A DNA stretch of 64,000 bases. Origin: Clostridiales bacterium. GTDB taxonomy: Bacteria > Bacillota > Desulfotomaculia > Desulfotomaculales > VENG01. The notes under the pieces were generated by a model. It saw only the letters and a program-made list of their open reading frames with translations. It was not told where the DNA came from and did no database searches. The translations under genes were made by a program, and so were the position numbers. Where the stretch lies: positions 82,505 through 146,504 of the forward strand of contig JADQBQ010000024.1 of assembly GCA_016278505.1 (NCBI GenBank), given 5' to 3'. Below, piece after piece: positions 38,295 through 46,945 of the stretch (the stretch's first letter is position 1; each line of letters begins with the position of its first letter).

Positions 38295-40202
38295 TTATCT
38301 ATTCAGAAGGCTCCCTACATACTTGAGTAGTTCATTTGCACAGATAGGACAGTAGCCATATTCATCCATTAGCTTGGCGCTGACCTCATTTACTCGTCTC
38401 AATTGCTCCGCATCCGGGGTCTTTGTAGATGTGGTTATTTTGACTACATCTTTAAGGTCGGCAAACAGTTTTTTCTCTACTGCTTCGCGCAGGCGCTCAT
38501 GGGACTTGTAATTAAATTTCCTGGACTTTCGGGCATAGCTGGAAAGGCGGATCAGTATTTCCTCGCGGAAGGTCTTTTTAGCGCTTTCAGAGATTCCTAT
38601 TTGCTCCTCTATGGAACGCATTAGCTTTTCATCAGGGTTAACTTCTTCATCGGTAATGGGATCACGCATCTTGACACCGTTACAATATGCTTCTACATTA
38701 TCCAGATAATTATCGAAGAGCACTTTGGCAGACTCTTCAAAGGAGTATACAAAGGCCTTTTGCACTTCTTTTTTGGCCAACTCGTCAAATTCCTGGCGGG
38801 CCACTGAAATGAAGTTTAAGAGGCGGTCCCTCTCCTCCTGAGTGATAGAAGGATGCTGGCCCAACCCGTCCTTTAATCCCCGCAAAACATCCAGGGGGTT
38901 AATGCATTTGGTAGTGGTCTTGATCAGCGATGAGCTGAGCCGGTTAATAACGTAACGAGGATCTACACCGCTCATACCTTCATCGTGATACTCGGACTGC
39001 AGCTCGCTTACATCCTTTTGCTTAAAGCCTTCTACATCTTCACCGTCGTATAATTTCATCTTTTTGACCAGGTCCATGCCTTGTTTTTTACTTTCCTTCA
39101 TCCGGCTTAAAACGGAAAAGATACTGGCCACCTTCAGCGCGTGGGGCGCGATGTGAATGTCTTTAAGGTCACTTTGTTTAATCAACTTTTCATAGATTTT
39201 GATTTCATCGGAGACCTTTAGATTGTAGGGGATTTTCATCACTATAATCCGGGACTGCAAAGCTTCATTCTTTTTGTTGCTGATAAAGGCTTTATATTCA
39301 TTTTCGTTGGTGTGCGCGACAATCATTTCATCTGCATAAATTAACGCAAAACGGCCCGCCTTAAAGTTCCCTTCTTGGGATAGACTAAGCAGGTTCCAGA
39401 GGAATTTTTCGTCGCATTTGAGCATTTCTTGGAACTCCATAATCCCTCTATTGGCTATATTTAGCTCCCCATCAAAACGGTAGGCCCTGGGGTCCGACTC
39501 AGCACCGAATTCGGCTATGGTACTGAAGTCAATGCTGCCGGTAAGATCAGCTATATCCTGGGACTTGGGATCTGACGGGGTAAAGGTTCCAATACCGGTC
39601 CTGTCTTCCTCGGAAAGTGTGATGCGCTCTACTTCCACATCCTCTATATTGCCGTTATATTTATTTTGCACCATCATGCGGCATGAGGGGCATAATTCGC
39701 CTTCAATATAAACACCGTACTCATCCTGGAATTCTTGCCGCAGCTCCCGCGGGATCAGGTGCAGTGGCTCTTCATGCATGGGGCAGCCCTTGATCCCGAA
39801 TACCGCCCCCCGGTCGGTCTTGCTGTACTGTTCTAAACCTTTTTTCAACATATGCACCAACGTGGACTTACCGCCGCTTACAGGCCCCATTAACAGTAGT
39901 ATTCTTTTACGTACATCCAGTCTTCGGGCTGCCGGGTGGAAATATTCCTCCACCAGCGTTTCTAAAGTCTTATCTAAACCGAACAGTTCTGTTTCAAAGA
40001 ATTTGTAGTGTTTGACTCCCTGCTTCGTTTCTATAACCCCTGCATCCTTAATCATTTGATATATACGCGAATGGGCTAACTGACATACCCAGGGACGTTC
40101 TTTCACGAACTGCAGGTAATCTTTAAAGGTACCCTTCCAGTCCTGCTCCTTTTCCAGCTGACGATGAGCCTGTAGACGTTCTACAAATTCCAAATATCTC
40201 AC
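38295..40202 (-). CDS. prkA: PrkA serine protein kinase / AAA+ protein
   Basis: 635 residues. The AAA+ domain has Walker A GPVSGGKSTLVHM (about 104-117) and a Walker B-like strand ALIYADEMIVAHTNENEYKA. The C-terminal PrkA domain (about 385-635) includes LKDGLGQHPSITQEERDRL and the zinc-like CPICANELLKY end. In Bacillus PrkA is a Lon-like or kinase protein needed for sporulation. The first in-frame start is GTG 40202, touching the ribosome site; TTG 40193 fits spacing better. Confidence 0.94.
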   Translation of the reverse strand: MRYLEFVERLQAHRQLEKEQDWKGTFKDYLQFVKERPWVCQLAHSRIYQMIKDAGVIETKQGVKHYKFFETELFGLDKTLETLVEEYFHPAARRLDVRKRILLLMGPVSGGKSTLVHMLKKGLEQYSKTDRGAVFGIKGCPMHEEPLHLIPRELRQEFQDEYGVYIEGELCPSCRMMVQNKYNGNIEDVEVERITLSEEDRTGIGTFTPSDPKSQDIADLTGSIDFSTIAEFGAESDPRAYRFDGELNIANRGIMEFQEMLKCDEKFLWNLLSLSQEGNFKAGRFALIYADEMIVAHTNENEYKAFISNKKNEALQSRIIVMKIPYNLKVSDEIKIYEKLIKQSDLKDIHIAPHALKVASIFSVLSRMKESKKQGMDLVKKMKLYDGEDVEGFKQKDVSELQSEYHDEGMSGVDPRYVINRLSSSLIKTTTKCINPLDVLRGLKDGLGQHPSITQEERDRLLNFISVARQEFDELAKKEVQKAFVYSFEESAKVLFDNYLDNVEAYCNGVKMRDPITDEEVNPDEKLMRSIEEQIGISESAKKTFREEILIRLSSYARKSRKFNYKSHERLREAVEKKLFADLKDVVKITTSTKTPDAEQLRRVNEVSAKLMDEYGYCPICANELLKYVGSLLNR

Positions 40203-40390
40203 CCCTTACTAAAAAATGTACTTCCTTTACGGTGGTAATCTATACTATTCGCCTGAGCCTTTATTGATGAACAAGTAATTTATTATATGCTTTACTGGGT
40301 AAAAAAGGGATCCATTATTACGGTTAAATTTGAACGTTGTCCATTGTTTTTACACATTTGCAAGGAAGTCAGACTTTGGGCAAGAATTGA
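40171..40390. repeat. Direct repeat, copy 1 (prkA 5' end and promoter)
   Basis: About 220 bases covering the first codons of prkA, its leader, and upstream DNA. It aligns with 41236-41500 with several small gaps, sharing TGTAGACGTTCTACAAATTC and GATGAACAAGTAATTTATTA among other blocks. Same orientation as copy 2. Confidence 0.85.
40282..40289 (-). promoter_or_regulatory. Possible SigE/SigK -10 of prkA
   Basis: CATATAAT on the minus strand, about 85 bases before prkA. It matches the SigE -10 pattern (CATAYAHT) and agrees with SigE-dependent prkA in Bacillus; no clear -35 is seen. The same sequence occurs in copy 2 at 41340-41347. Confidence 0.4.
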
Positions 40391-40468
40391 ACGTAATCAT
40401 TTTTCTTTACGCCTATTGCAAATTAAATATATAATGTAAATACGGTATTTACGAAAAGGGGGAAGTCT

Positions 40469-40643
40469 ATGACTATTGGTGAAAAAATTAGGGATTTGCG
40501 TTTGAGAAATGAACTTACATTAAAGAGTTGGCAAATAATGATGGTATTTCACTATCTTACTCGGGGGATATAGAAAAAATCGAACCAATCCCTCAATTGA
40601 GACTTTGAGAAACATTTCTAAGGCATTAAAAGGGAGGAAGTAG
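40469..40643 (+). pseudogene. Broken XRE-family regulator
   Basis: Begins MTIGEKIRDLRLRNELTLK in one frame, continues ELANNDGISLSY then GDIEK in a second, and ends KNRTNPSIETLRNISKALKG in a third before TAG at 40641. This spells a helix-turn-helix XRE protein of about 58 residues if two single bases are restored (near 40529 and in the A run near 40578). It is upstream of the coiled-coil gene; SD and stop overlap suggest an old pair. Could be a sequencing artefact, as both sites are near homopolymers. Confidence 0.7.
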
Positions 40644-40644
40644 A

Positions 40645-41094
40645 ATGACTAAGGAAGACTTCCAAGATAAAGTATTGAAGCAGCTCCAAGTTCTTGCTAG
40701 GGCACAGGACAAAATGAGTGTTGATGTAAATAACATTCAACGGGATTTGAGCTCAACTAAACAGGATTTAGCTTCAGTAAAACAGGATTCAGCTTTAGTA
40801 AAACAGGATTTAAGTTCAATAAAATCAGGCCAAAACGAATTATTTAACCTGGCAAAAGGTATTGAGCACCGTGTGGAAGAAAACACGGCTAAATTAAATG
40901 CTATTGATGAGAGTGTCAACTATTTACAAGGAATAGTAAACCGTATAGAAAAATCCTATGATGAGCAAAAATCATTTACTGAGAATGTCTTAGAAAAAGT
41001 ATCGGACGTTGAAGATAATGTTATGTACGCGGTAAGCTTGATAAATGAGCATAATAAGGATATTTTTATCCTAAAGAATAAGTTAAGCAAGTAG
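40645..41094 (+). CDS. Coiled-coil hypothetical protein with heptad repeat
   Basis: 149 residues. An amphipathic N-terminus is followed by four imperfect 7-residue repeats (DLSSTKQ, DLASVKQ, DSALVKQ, DLSSIKS; about 32-60), then further coiled-coil-like sequence. No membrane segment or known domain. It begins one base after the XRE remnant's stop with GGGAGGAAG as ribosome site. It resembles short coiled-coil proteins often encoded beside XRE regulators in Clostridia; the function is unknown. Confidence 0.7.
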   Translation: MTKEDFQDKVLKQLQVLARAQDKMSVDVNNIQRDLSSTKQDLASVKQDSALVKQDLSSIKSGQNELFNLAKGIEHRVEENTAKLNAIDESVNYLQGIVNRIEKSYDEQKSFTENVLEKVSDVEDNVMYAVSLINEHNKDIFILKNKLSK

Positions 41095-41115
41095 ACCAAC
41101 AAGCATAACGGGTAA

Positions 41116-41213
41116 TTACCATAGGTAGAACATCCCGGCAAAGCTGGAACCGTTACGGTGAAGACCTGTTCCTCGGAATACCACTCCAATATTACCTTAA
41201 ACCTTCGTTGCAC
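41116..41213 (-). pseudogene. HicB-like antitoxin fragment
   Basis: On the minus strand GTG 41213 starts RRFKVILEWYSEEQVFTV followed by TVPALPGCSTYG, the N-terminal strand pair and PALPGC signature of HicB antitoxins, then loses similarity (NYPLCLLVY). It lacks the rest of the protein and there is no HicA gene beside it. A relic of a toxin-antitoxin pair. Confidence 0.65.
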
Positions 41214-41235
41214 TGGTTTTATCCCCTTTTGTTCT

Positions 41236-41500
41236 GTAGACGTTCTACAAATTCATTATCTCACCCCTTACTAAAAAATGTGCTTCCTTTACGGTATCTA
41301 TACTATTCGCCTGTACCTTTGTTGATGAACAAGTAATTTATTATATGCTTTACTGGGTAAAAAACGATCCATTTTTACCCAGTAAATTTGAAGGTTATTC
41401 CATATTTCATCATGGCAATTATTTCACGTTATAAAAATATGCACTAAACGGAGAATAATAGGTACATTCTGCAAGGAAATCAGTAATTAAGCAAGAATAT
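41236..41500. repeat. Direct repeat, copy 2 (duplicated prkA promoter)
   Basis: Matches copy 1 (40171-40390), including a piece of the prkA start region (reading ATG AAT TTG TAG, so no longer coding) and the CATATAAT box at 41340-41347. It lies directly upstream of mrp, on the other strand from that gene. The last blocks (GCAAGGAA.TCAG and GCAAGAAT) are more diverged. Confidence 0.85.
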
Positions 41501-41541
41501 TTAAAGGTTAGCAGAATTTGCAAACAAAAGGAGATGTATTT

Positions 41542-42402
41542 ATGAGTGAACAGCAGAATCAACTTTCCGGTACGCACATAATCGCTGTGGGCAGTGGTAA
41601 AGGTGGCGTGGGAAAATCAACAGTAACGGCCGGGTTGGCCTTTGCTTTAAGAGACCAGGGCTTTTCAGTGGGTATACTTGATGCTGACATTTACGGTTTC
41701 AGTATCCCTCGCATTACTGGTGTAATGGGGATAATGCCGGAGATTAAAGATGAAAAGATAGTGATTCCCGTGGAGAAAGATGGTGTGAAGATTATTTCCA
41801 TGGGCAGCTTGGTGGATGAAAACCAGGCCCTGGCTTGGCGTGGGCCGATGCTGCAGGGTATTTTGCAGCAGTTTGTGAATGAAGTGGAATGGGGAAATTT
41901 GGATTATCTGCTGGTGGACTTGCCGCCGGGAACGGGAGATGTGGCTATTTCGGTAATCAATTTATTGCCGGGGGCTTCCTTTATTCTGGTTACCACTCCG
42001 CAGGAAACGTCTTACCGGGTAGCGGCAAGACTAGGTATGCTGACCCGGCAAGCTAAGATGCAGGTGCTGGGTGTTATTGAGAATATGGCTTATTTTGAGT
42101 GTGATAAGTGTAATGAGAAACATTACATTTTCGGCGAGAGCGGAGAAGATTTGACGGCCATAGCTACCGGCTTCGGGGGGCGTGTGCTGGGACAAATTCC
42201 ACTGCGTAAGTCAATGCGGGAGGCGGCTGATAATGGGCGCCTGTCGGAGGTAAGTAAGAGTGAGGATGCGCGGGAGTTTAGTGAGATTGCTAAGAAGCTG
42301 CCGGAGTTGGCTGTAAAGGCTGAGGAAGCAAGGGCCAAAGAGCCGAAGCCTGAACCGTCGGAGCAGTGCGGGGATTCTGGTTGTGCTCCGAGTGGTGGGT
42401 GA
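41542..42402 (+). CDS. mrp: Mrp/NBP35-family P-loop ATPase (Fe-S carrier)
   Basis: 286 residues from ATG 41542, eight bases after AAGGAG. ParA/MinD-like fold with deviant Walker A GSGKGGVGKSTVTAG (about 18-32), DADIYGFSIPRITG and VDLPPGTGDVAISV. Conserved CxxC in FECDKC (about 176-181), the family's cluster-binding site. A C-terminal tail adds CGDSGC (about 276-281), a second possible Cys pair. It helps deliver Fe-S clusters to target proteins. It stands alone between the duplicated promoter and a repeat-rich spacer. Confidence 0.93.
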   Translation: MSEQQNQLSGTHIIAVGSGKGGVGKSTVTAGLAFALRDQGFSVGILDADIYGFSIPRITGVMGIMPEIKDEKIVIPVEKDGVKIISMGSLVDENQALAWRGPMLQGILQQFVNEVEWGNLDYLLVDLPPGTGDVAISVINLLPGASFILVTTPQETSYRVAARLGMLTRQAKMQVLGVIENMAYFECDKCNEKHYIFGESGEDLTAIATGFGGRVLGQIPLRKSMREAADNGRLSEVSKSEDAREFSEIAKKLPELAVKAEEARAKEPKPEPSEQCGDSGCAPSGG

Positions 42403-42435
42403 GGGAGCTGCTAAAGGAAGCCGGAGGCTTCCTTA

Positions 42436-43308
42436 TTAGGCGTTAGGGGTTAGTTGGTTAAGCGTTAGCGCGTGGCGGTAGTTGTGAGTTGGTGGGCGTG
42501 ATTTTAGCTCTAATTAGGAGCTGGTAGAACGGTTTTTTGACAGGATTGACGCGATTTTTGGGATTTTGTTTGGTGGATATTTAGTTTGCAGCTATTTGAT
42601 ACTCGGATGGTTGCTTTATTAGAGTGATGATTTTAATGAAAAAGAGATTGTTAAGCGAATAGAGTTGATGGCTTTAGCTGTGAGTGACGGTCGTTTTTTT
42701 GCTGGCTTGGGATATCAGCAGGATGGATTGTTTTTTTTACGAAAACAAATGTTAATTCTAGTTTGTGTATATGGTTTATGTGAGTTATGACGGGATCAAT
42801 GGGATAAGAGGGATAAAAGGCTTTGCATGTGGGGCTTTGAGGCAAACAATTTTTTTAGACAGGATTAACAGGATCAACAGGATTTTTTAAATAATAAAAA
42901 CTCAATCGAAAGTCTTTATCATCTAAACAGAGCTTTAGACAAATCCAATATATTAAAACAAATAATTATAAAATGTTTTTTAAGACCCCAAAGCACTACC
43001 CTAAAGCATCCTGCGTATCCTGTAATCCTGTCTAAATGTTTTTTGGGTGGAGCTACCGGCTCCCAACATTACAACTCTCTTTCAACTGTTTTTTGGGGTA
43101 ATTCCTTGGGGTCGCTAGCCACGGGGACAATTCCATCGGCCTTTTCTCTTCGGGGGCCGCCCGAACCGTCCCCATGGCTGCCCTGTAACATTTAGTTGGT
43201 TAGGAAAAGATTAAGAAAGACCATTTGGGAAAGTTGGTTTTAGTGGTGGATACTTTCCCCACCTGTTTTCATTTTTTTCTAACGCCTATCGCCTAACGCC
43301 TAACCCCT
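42436..43308. repeat. Repeat-rich spacer with GACAGGATT-type arrays
   Basis: From 42403 to 43292 there is no gene. TTAGGCGTTAGGGGTTAG-like motifs occur near 42436 and, inverted, near 43276-43308 (overlapping the end of gatD). Between them are runs of GACAGGATTAACAGGAT-type units: 42533-42570, 42789-42890 (forward) and 42971-43043 (inverted), the latter two around a spacer with CTTTGCATGTGGGGCTTTG or CTTTGGGGTC. Related to 46484-46894. Confidence 0.65.
43117..43179. repeat. REP-like inverted repeat
   Basis: AGCCACGGGGAC ... GTCCCCATGGCT, inverted ends with a middle containing TTCCATCGGCCTTTTC. Nearly the same left half recurs at 63745-63785. Confidence 0.6.
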
Positions 43309-44021
43309 AATCTCTCCAGCATCTTTCCATTCGCTTCCTCTTCAAAGCTATCATCCAGCGGTACGATGGTGGAGTCCATGCCTTTGCGCTCTAGGGCCAG
43401 GCTGATCATGTGGTCCGTCAATGCGGGGTTTTTGGGCAGTAGGGGGCCGTGGAGATAGGAGCAGAAGGCGTTTTTATATCTGGCTCCCTCTTGGTGGTCG
43501 GTGCCGTTGTTACCGTTTCCGGACAGTACTTGGCCAAGGGGGGCTACTCCGTTTAGGAAGGTCTTGCCGCCGTGGTTTTCAAAGCCGGTGACCTTTATCT
43601 TTTTTCCGGCCAGTTCTATTTCTACTGCCACATTACCAATTAATCTTTTGCTGCCGGAATGTGTGTGCAGATCCAATATACCCAGGCCGGGAATTTTCCT
43701 GCCGTCGGGCATTTGGTAATACTGGCCCAGCAGTTGATAGCCACCACAGATGGCCAATACCACCAGCCCGTCTTCTATGGCTCGCTTGAGGCTGTCTACC
43801 TGCCGGCTGAGGTCTGCAGCCAGAAGTGTCTGTTCTCTGTCCGAGCCTCCACCGATAAAGAGAAAGTCGAAGTTTTCGAAATCAATTTTATCACCCAGGT
43901 TAGCCTGATAAACTTGTACCGGAATGTGGCGCCAGGAACACCTGCGGGTAAAAGCCAGTACGTTACCCCGGTCGCCGTATAGGTTTAAAAGATCAGGATA
44001 CAGATGGCATACTTTCAGCAT
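43293..44021 (-). CDS. gatD: Lipid II isoglutaminyl synthase, glutaminase subunit GatD
   Basis: About 242 residues from ATG 44021. Class I glutamine amidotransferase (CobB/CobQ-like) that supplies ammonia for amidation of D-Glu in peptidoglycan lipid II. Nucleophile Cys in VLAICGGYQLLG (about 91), catalytic His in CSYLHGPLLPKNP. N-terminus KVCHLYPDLLNLYGDRGN. Overlaps the end of murT by 29 bases; the two act as a complex. The region just past it holds the repeat spacer. Confidence 0.95.
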   Translation of the reverse strand: MLKVCHLYPDLLNLYGDRGNVLAFTRRCSWRHIPVQVYQANLGDKIDFENFDFLFIGGGSDREQTLLAADLSRQVDSLKRAIEDGLVVLAICGGYQLLGQYYQMPDGRKIPGLGILDLHTHSGSKRLIGNVAVEIELAGKKIKVTGFENHGGKTFLNGVAPLGQVLSGNGNNGTDHQEGARYKNAFCSYLHGPLLPKNPALTDHMISLALERKGMDSTIVPLDDSFEEEANGKMLERLGVRR

Positions 44022-45399
44022 CGCCTTCAACCCTCTTTGCTTTCTTGGCCAGAATAGCTTCCACCGGCCAGAGTGCGGTGTAGGTAGCCAATAAAAATGT
44101 CATTTTACCGCCGCCGGATACCGCAGCGTCTATAGCACGCTCGGTATTATTATGAATGGAGATCTTTTCCGCAGGTACCCCGGCATACTTTAGCCTAACT
44201 GCCATTTCCGCCGCTCTTTTCCCGGTACAGATAAAATTGTTAAACCGGGGCTGGTTTTCTTCCAATACCTCAAAGTCAACATCCCAGAGCCAGGAGATAT
44301 CCCGGCCGTCCGCGGCATTGTCATTGATGGCCACCAATACATCCTGCAAGGTATCCTGGTTTAATAAAGCGGCCAGAGCCTGATTAAACCCAGTGGGGTT
44401 TTTAACCAGATTAAGCAGCACCGGTTTCCCCTGGTAATCAAAACGGTCCATGCGCCCCACAGCCGGAGCGTAACTAACCAAGGCATGAGCTGCCGTGTCC
44501 GGGTCAACATTGAAGGTTATAGCTGTGCTCACCGCGGCCAGGGCATTGTAAAAGTTATATACTCCCCGGGCGGGGATCTTGAGCCCGAAATTTCTTGTTT
44601 GCCAATCTATTTCACCCTGAAATAAATCTCCCGTCTGCCGCATACTGTGAGCTCTAAAATGCGGCTGTGGCCGCTCAAATCCACACCCGTGACACTTAAA
44701 ATCACCTAATTGGCTGTAATTATAAGCTTTGTAATTTAGTAAAGCCCCGCACAGAGGGCAAAATTTGGCTTCCCTCGTTTCAGCACCGACGTGGGTAGTT
44801 TCCGAACCAGGGTCCAGGCCGTAATACTGGGCCTTAAGACCTGATTTTTGCTCTAACTGGGCCACCAGCGGGTCATCCGCGTTGAGTACTAATTTGGTAC
44901 CGTTTAAATTATTTAAAGCCTGTGCCACCATCCCCACGGTGGTATCCAGTTCGCCGTAACGGTCCAACTGGTCCCGGAAGAAGTTGGTCACCACTACTGT
45001 ATCAGGATGAACCCGGGCTGCAACAGTCGGAAAAGCGGCCTCGTCCACCTCTAACACGGCATAGTCACAATCAAGCTTACCCCACAGATTGGCAGAGCGA
45101 ATAAAGGCAGTGGTCACTCCGGTGATTAAATTAGCGCCCTCACTGTTTACCAGTACCTTATAGCCGCTGGAATTTATTATTTGCGCCAGCATGTTATTGG
45201 TGGTGGTCTTACCATTGGTCCCTGTAACCATAACCGTGCCCAAACGTGACTGGCCGGCAAACCACCGCAGTATGCCGGGATATATTTTTAAAGCTACCAT
45301 ACCAGGTAAAGATGATCCCTTACCCTTTCCTAGCGTTAAACTGAGCCGCTGGGCAGCTCTAGCTGTCCACAGGGCCAGCAGCACCATTATCCAACGCAC
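43993..45399 (-). CDS. murT: Lipid II isoglutaminyl synthase, Mur ligase subunit MurT
   Basis: 468 residues from GTG 45399 (its G is the last base of the upstream stop, TAGTG). Mur ligase family. ATP site in VMVTGTNGKTTTNNMLAQII (about 55-74), DEAAFP and TNFFRDQLDRYGELDTT. A zinc ribbon CPLCG ... CHGCG, typical of MurT, lies at about 208-233. Catalyses amidation of the alpha-carboxyl of D-Glu with GatD. Upstream MBL gene and downstream gatD are coupled. Confidence 0.95.
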   Translation of the reverse strand: MRWIMVLLALWTARAAQRLSLTLGKGKGSSLPGMVALKIYPGILRWFAGQSRLGTVMVTGTNGKTTTNNMLAQIINSSGYKVLVNSEGANLITGVTTAFIRSANLWGKLDCDYAVLEVDEAAFPTVAARVHPDTVVVTNFFRDQLDRYGELDTTVGMVAQALNNLNGTKLVLNADDPLVAQLEQKSGLKAQYYGLDPGSETTHVGAETREAKFCPLCGALLNYKAYNYSQLGDFKCHGCGFERPQPHFRAHSMRQTGDLFQGEIDWQTRNFGLKIPARGVYNFYNALAAVSTAITFNVDPDTAAHALVSYAPAVGRMDRFDYQGKPVLLNLVKNPTGFNQALAALLNQDTLQDVLVAINDNAADGRDISWLWDVDFEVLEENQPRFNNFICTGKRAAEMAVRLKYAGVPAEKISIHNNTERAIDAAVSGGGKMTFLLATYTALWPVEAILAKKAKRVEGDAESMPSVS

Positions 45400-46361
45400 T
45401 ACCCGCTTACCTCCGGATTCCAGTAATACATGACCCCGTCTTGGAGCTCCCCATTTAATTCTCCCTGGCTGAAAAGATAATCCAAATGAGCTTGAATCTC
45501 TGATAAACCCATAAATATGTTCCATCCTTTTAGCGCAGGGTAGATAATATCGGTAATCTGGTAGCTGCTTTTCCGCTGGGTATGTAATGCTTTTTTTATT
45601 TTTTCAAACTGCATCTGATGATGCGCATAACCCTCTTTGATCACCCGTTTACAATCATTGAAAACCCCTCCATGCCCGGGCCAAACCAGCTTAATGTCCA
45701 TTTTTTCCGCCGCCTGCAGCCCGGCTATGTATTGCTCTAAAACGGGCAGCCGGTGGGAAGGATTGTCCGGGTCCGGCTCCATAATAGGATTAGGAGTAAT
45801 GTGGGGTAGCAAAAAGTCGCCGGAAAAAAAGTATCCATATTGGCAGTCAAAAAGGCATAAGTGCCCGGGAGCATGGCCTGGTATATGCATTACCTGCAGC
45901 TTATCGCTCGCGAAATCCAAGCTTTCCCCGCCGTGTAGAGGCTCTACTTTTTTGCTGTCCAGATTGGGACGTGATAGTTTATCCGTGTCTCCTTCTATCT
46001 CCGCCATTTTATCCGCGGGTAGTCCAGACTGCATGATAAGCGGCATGCGTTCCTTAACGTGGTCGCTGGCGCCGGTTATCCTCCGTATTTCATAAGGATG
46101 CGCATAAATAGCCGCTCCTGATTCATGGCTGATCCAGGCGGCAAGACCGCAGTGGTCCGGGTGCGAGTGTGTTAAGAGCACCCTTTTTATTTGGGCCAGG
46201 TCAACCCCCAGAGATTTCAGACCTTCCCGCAGTTTCTTTTTTCCTTCCGGGGTGTCGGGGCCTATATCGATCAAGGTGATGGGATCGCTTTTTATTAAGT
46301 AAACGTTAACCGGCCCCACAGGATAAGGTGTGGGTATAGACAGCTGGTATACTGGTAGCAT
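45399..46361 (-). CDS. Metallo-beta-lactamase-fold hydrolase
   Basis: About 320 residues. The MBL signature is LLTHSHPDHCGLA (about 74-86); other metal ligands in IPGHAPGHLCLF, FFSGDFLL and LVWPGHGG. A C-terminal helical extension with a winged-helix-like end (WNIFMGLSEIQAHLDYLFSQ) resembles LACTB2-like enzymes. ATG 46361 is seven bases after GGGAG; a longer start at 46424 is possible. The stop overlaps the murT start. Its substrate is unknown; coupling hints at a cell-wall or lipid role. Confidence 0.85.
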   Translation of the reverse strand: MLPVYQLSIPTPYPVGPVNVYLIKSDPITLIDIGPDTPEGKKKLREGLKSLGVDLAQIKRVLLTHSHPDHCGLAAWISHESGAAIYAHPYEIRRITGASDHVKERMPLIMQSGLPADKMAEIEGDTDKLSRPNLDSKKVEPLHGGESLDFASDKLQVMHIPGHAPGHLCLFDCQYGYFFSGDFLLPHITPNPIMEPDPDNPSHRLPVLEQYIAGLQAAEKMDIKLVWPGHGGVFNDCKRVIKEGYAHHQMQFEKIKKALHTQRKSSYQITDIIYPALKGWNIFMGLSEIQAHLDYLFSQGELNGELQDGVMYYWNPEVSG

Positions 46362-46483
46362 GGGTACACTCCCTCTGTTCGGCCTTTTTGTATATTTAAC
46401 CAACATTTCCAGTATACCACGCACATAGGGCTGCTACAACTTTGGAGTGATAAATGATATTAGGGCATTTCTAATGGGTATTC

Positions 46484-46894
46484 TTTTTGACAGGATTACA
46501 GGATTGCATGATTGCAGGATAAAGATTTAAAACAATTAAGAAGAGATTTTAAAGGGGATTCCTTTTGGGTCTTTTATTTGACGGGATTAACGGGATTAGA
46601 CGGGATAGGGATAGGTAAAGGCGTAGTTGTATTTCAATAATATGAACAATATGCCTAACTGTGTCATTTTAATTATAGAAATTATGCAAATAATGTAATG
46701 GCTGTCTAATATGCTTTGTGTCTATTGCACGAATATAAATCCTTTCCAATATCATTACTTTATCGCAACGGCTAAATATAAATGTTTTAAAAAATCCTAT
46801 GAATCCCGTTAATCTCGTCAAAAAACTGACCCCAAAGCCTCACATGCAAAGTTTTTCAAAATCCTGCCATCCTGTTATCCCGTCTAAAAATTCC
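46484..46894. repeat. GACAGGATT-type inverted element (MITE-like)
   Basis: Gene-free stretch 46362-46945. The left part (46484-46612) reads TTTTTGACAGGATTACAGGA then ... GACGGGATTAACGGGATTAG; the right part (46781-46894) is the same pattern inverted, with CTTTGCATGTGAGGCTTTGG in its spacer. The same spacer occurs at 42819-42843. No transposase is seen. Confidence 0.7.
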
Positions 46895-46910
46895 TTTATC
46901 TTTTTGCTTA

Positions 46911-46935
46911 AAAAAAAGCCAGCGCAAGGCTGGCT
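46911..46935 (-). terminator. Terminator after glutaredoxin gene
   Basis: Stem AGCCAGC / GCTGGCT with a 5-base loop, then TTTTTTT on the minus strand. Confidence 0.85.
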
Positions 46936-46945
46936 GTTATATACC

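Noticed and set aside
40210..40330. Insertion sequence at the prkA end
   Set aside because: The repeat pair is present, but no transposase or terminal inverted repeats were found between the copies.
42403..43292. CRISPR array
   Set aside because: Repeats are short degenerate units in both orientations without regular spacers.
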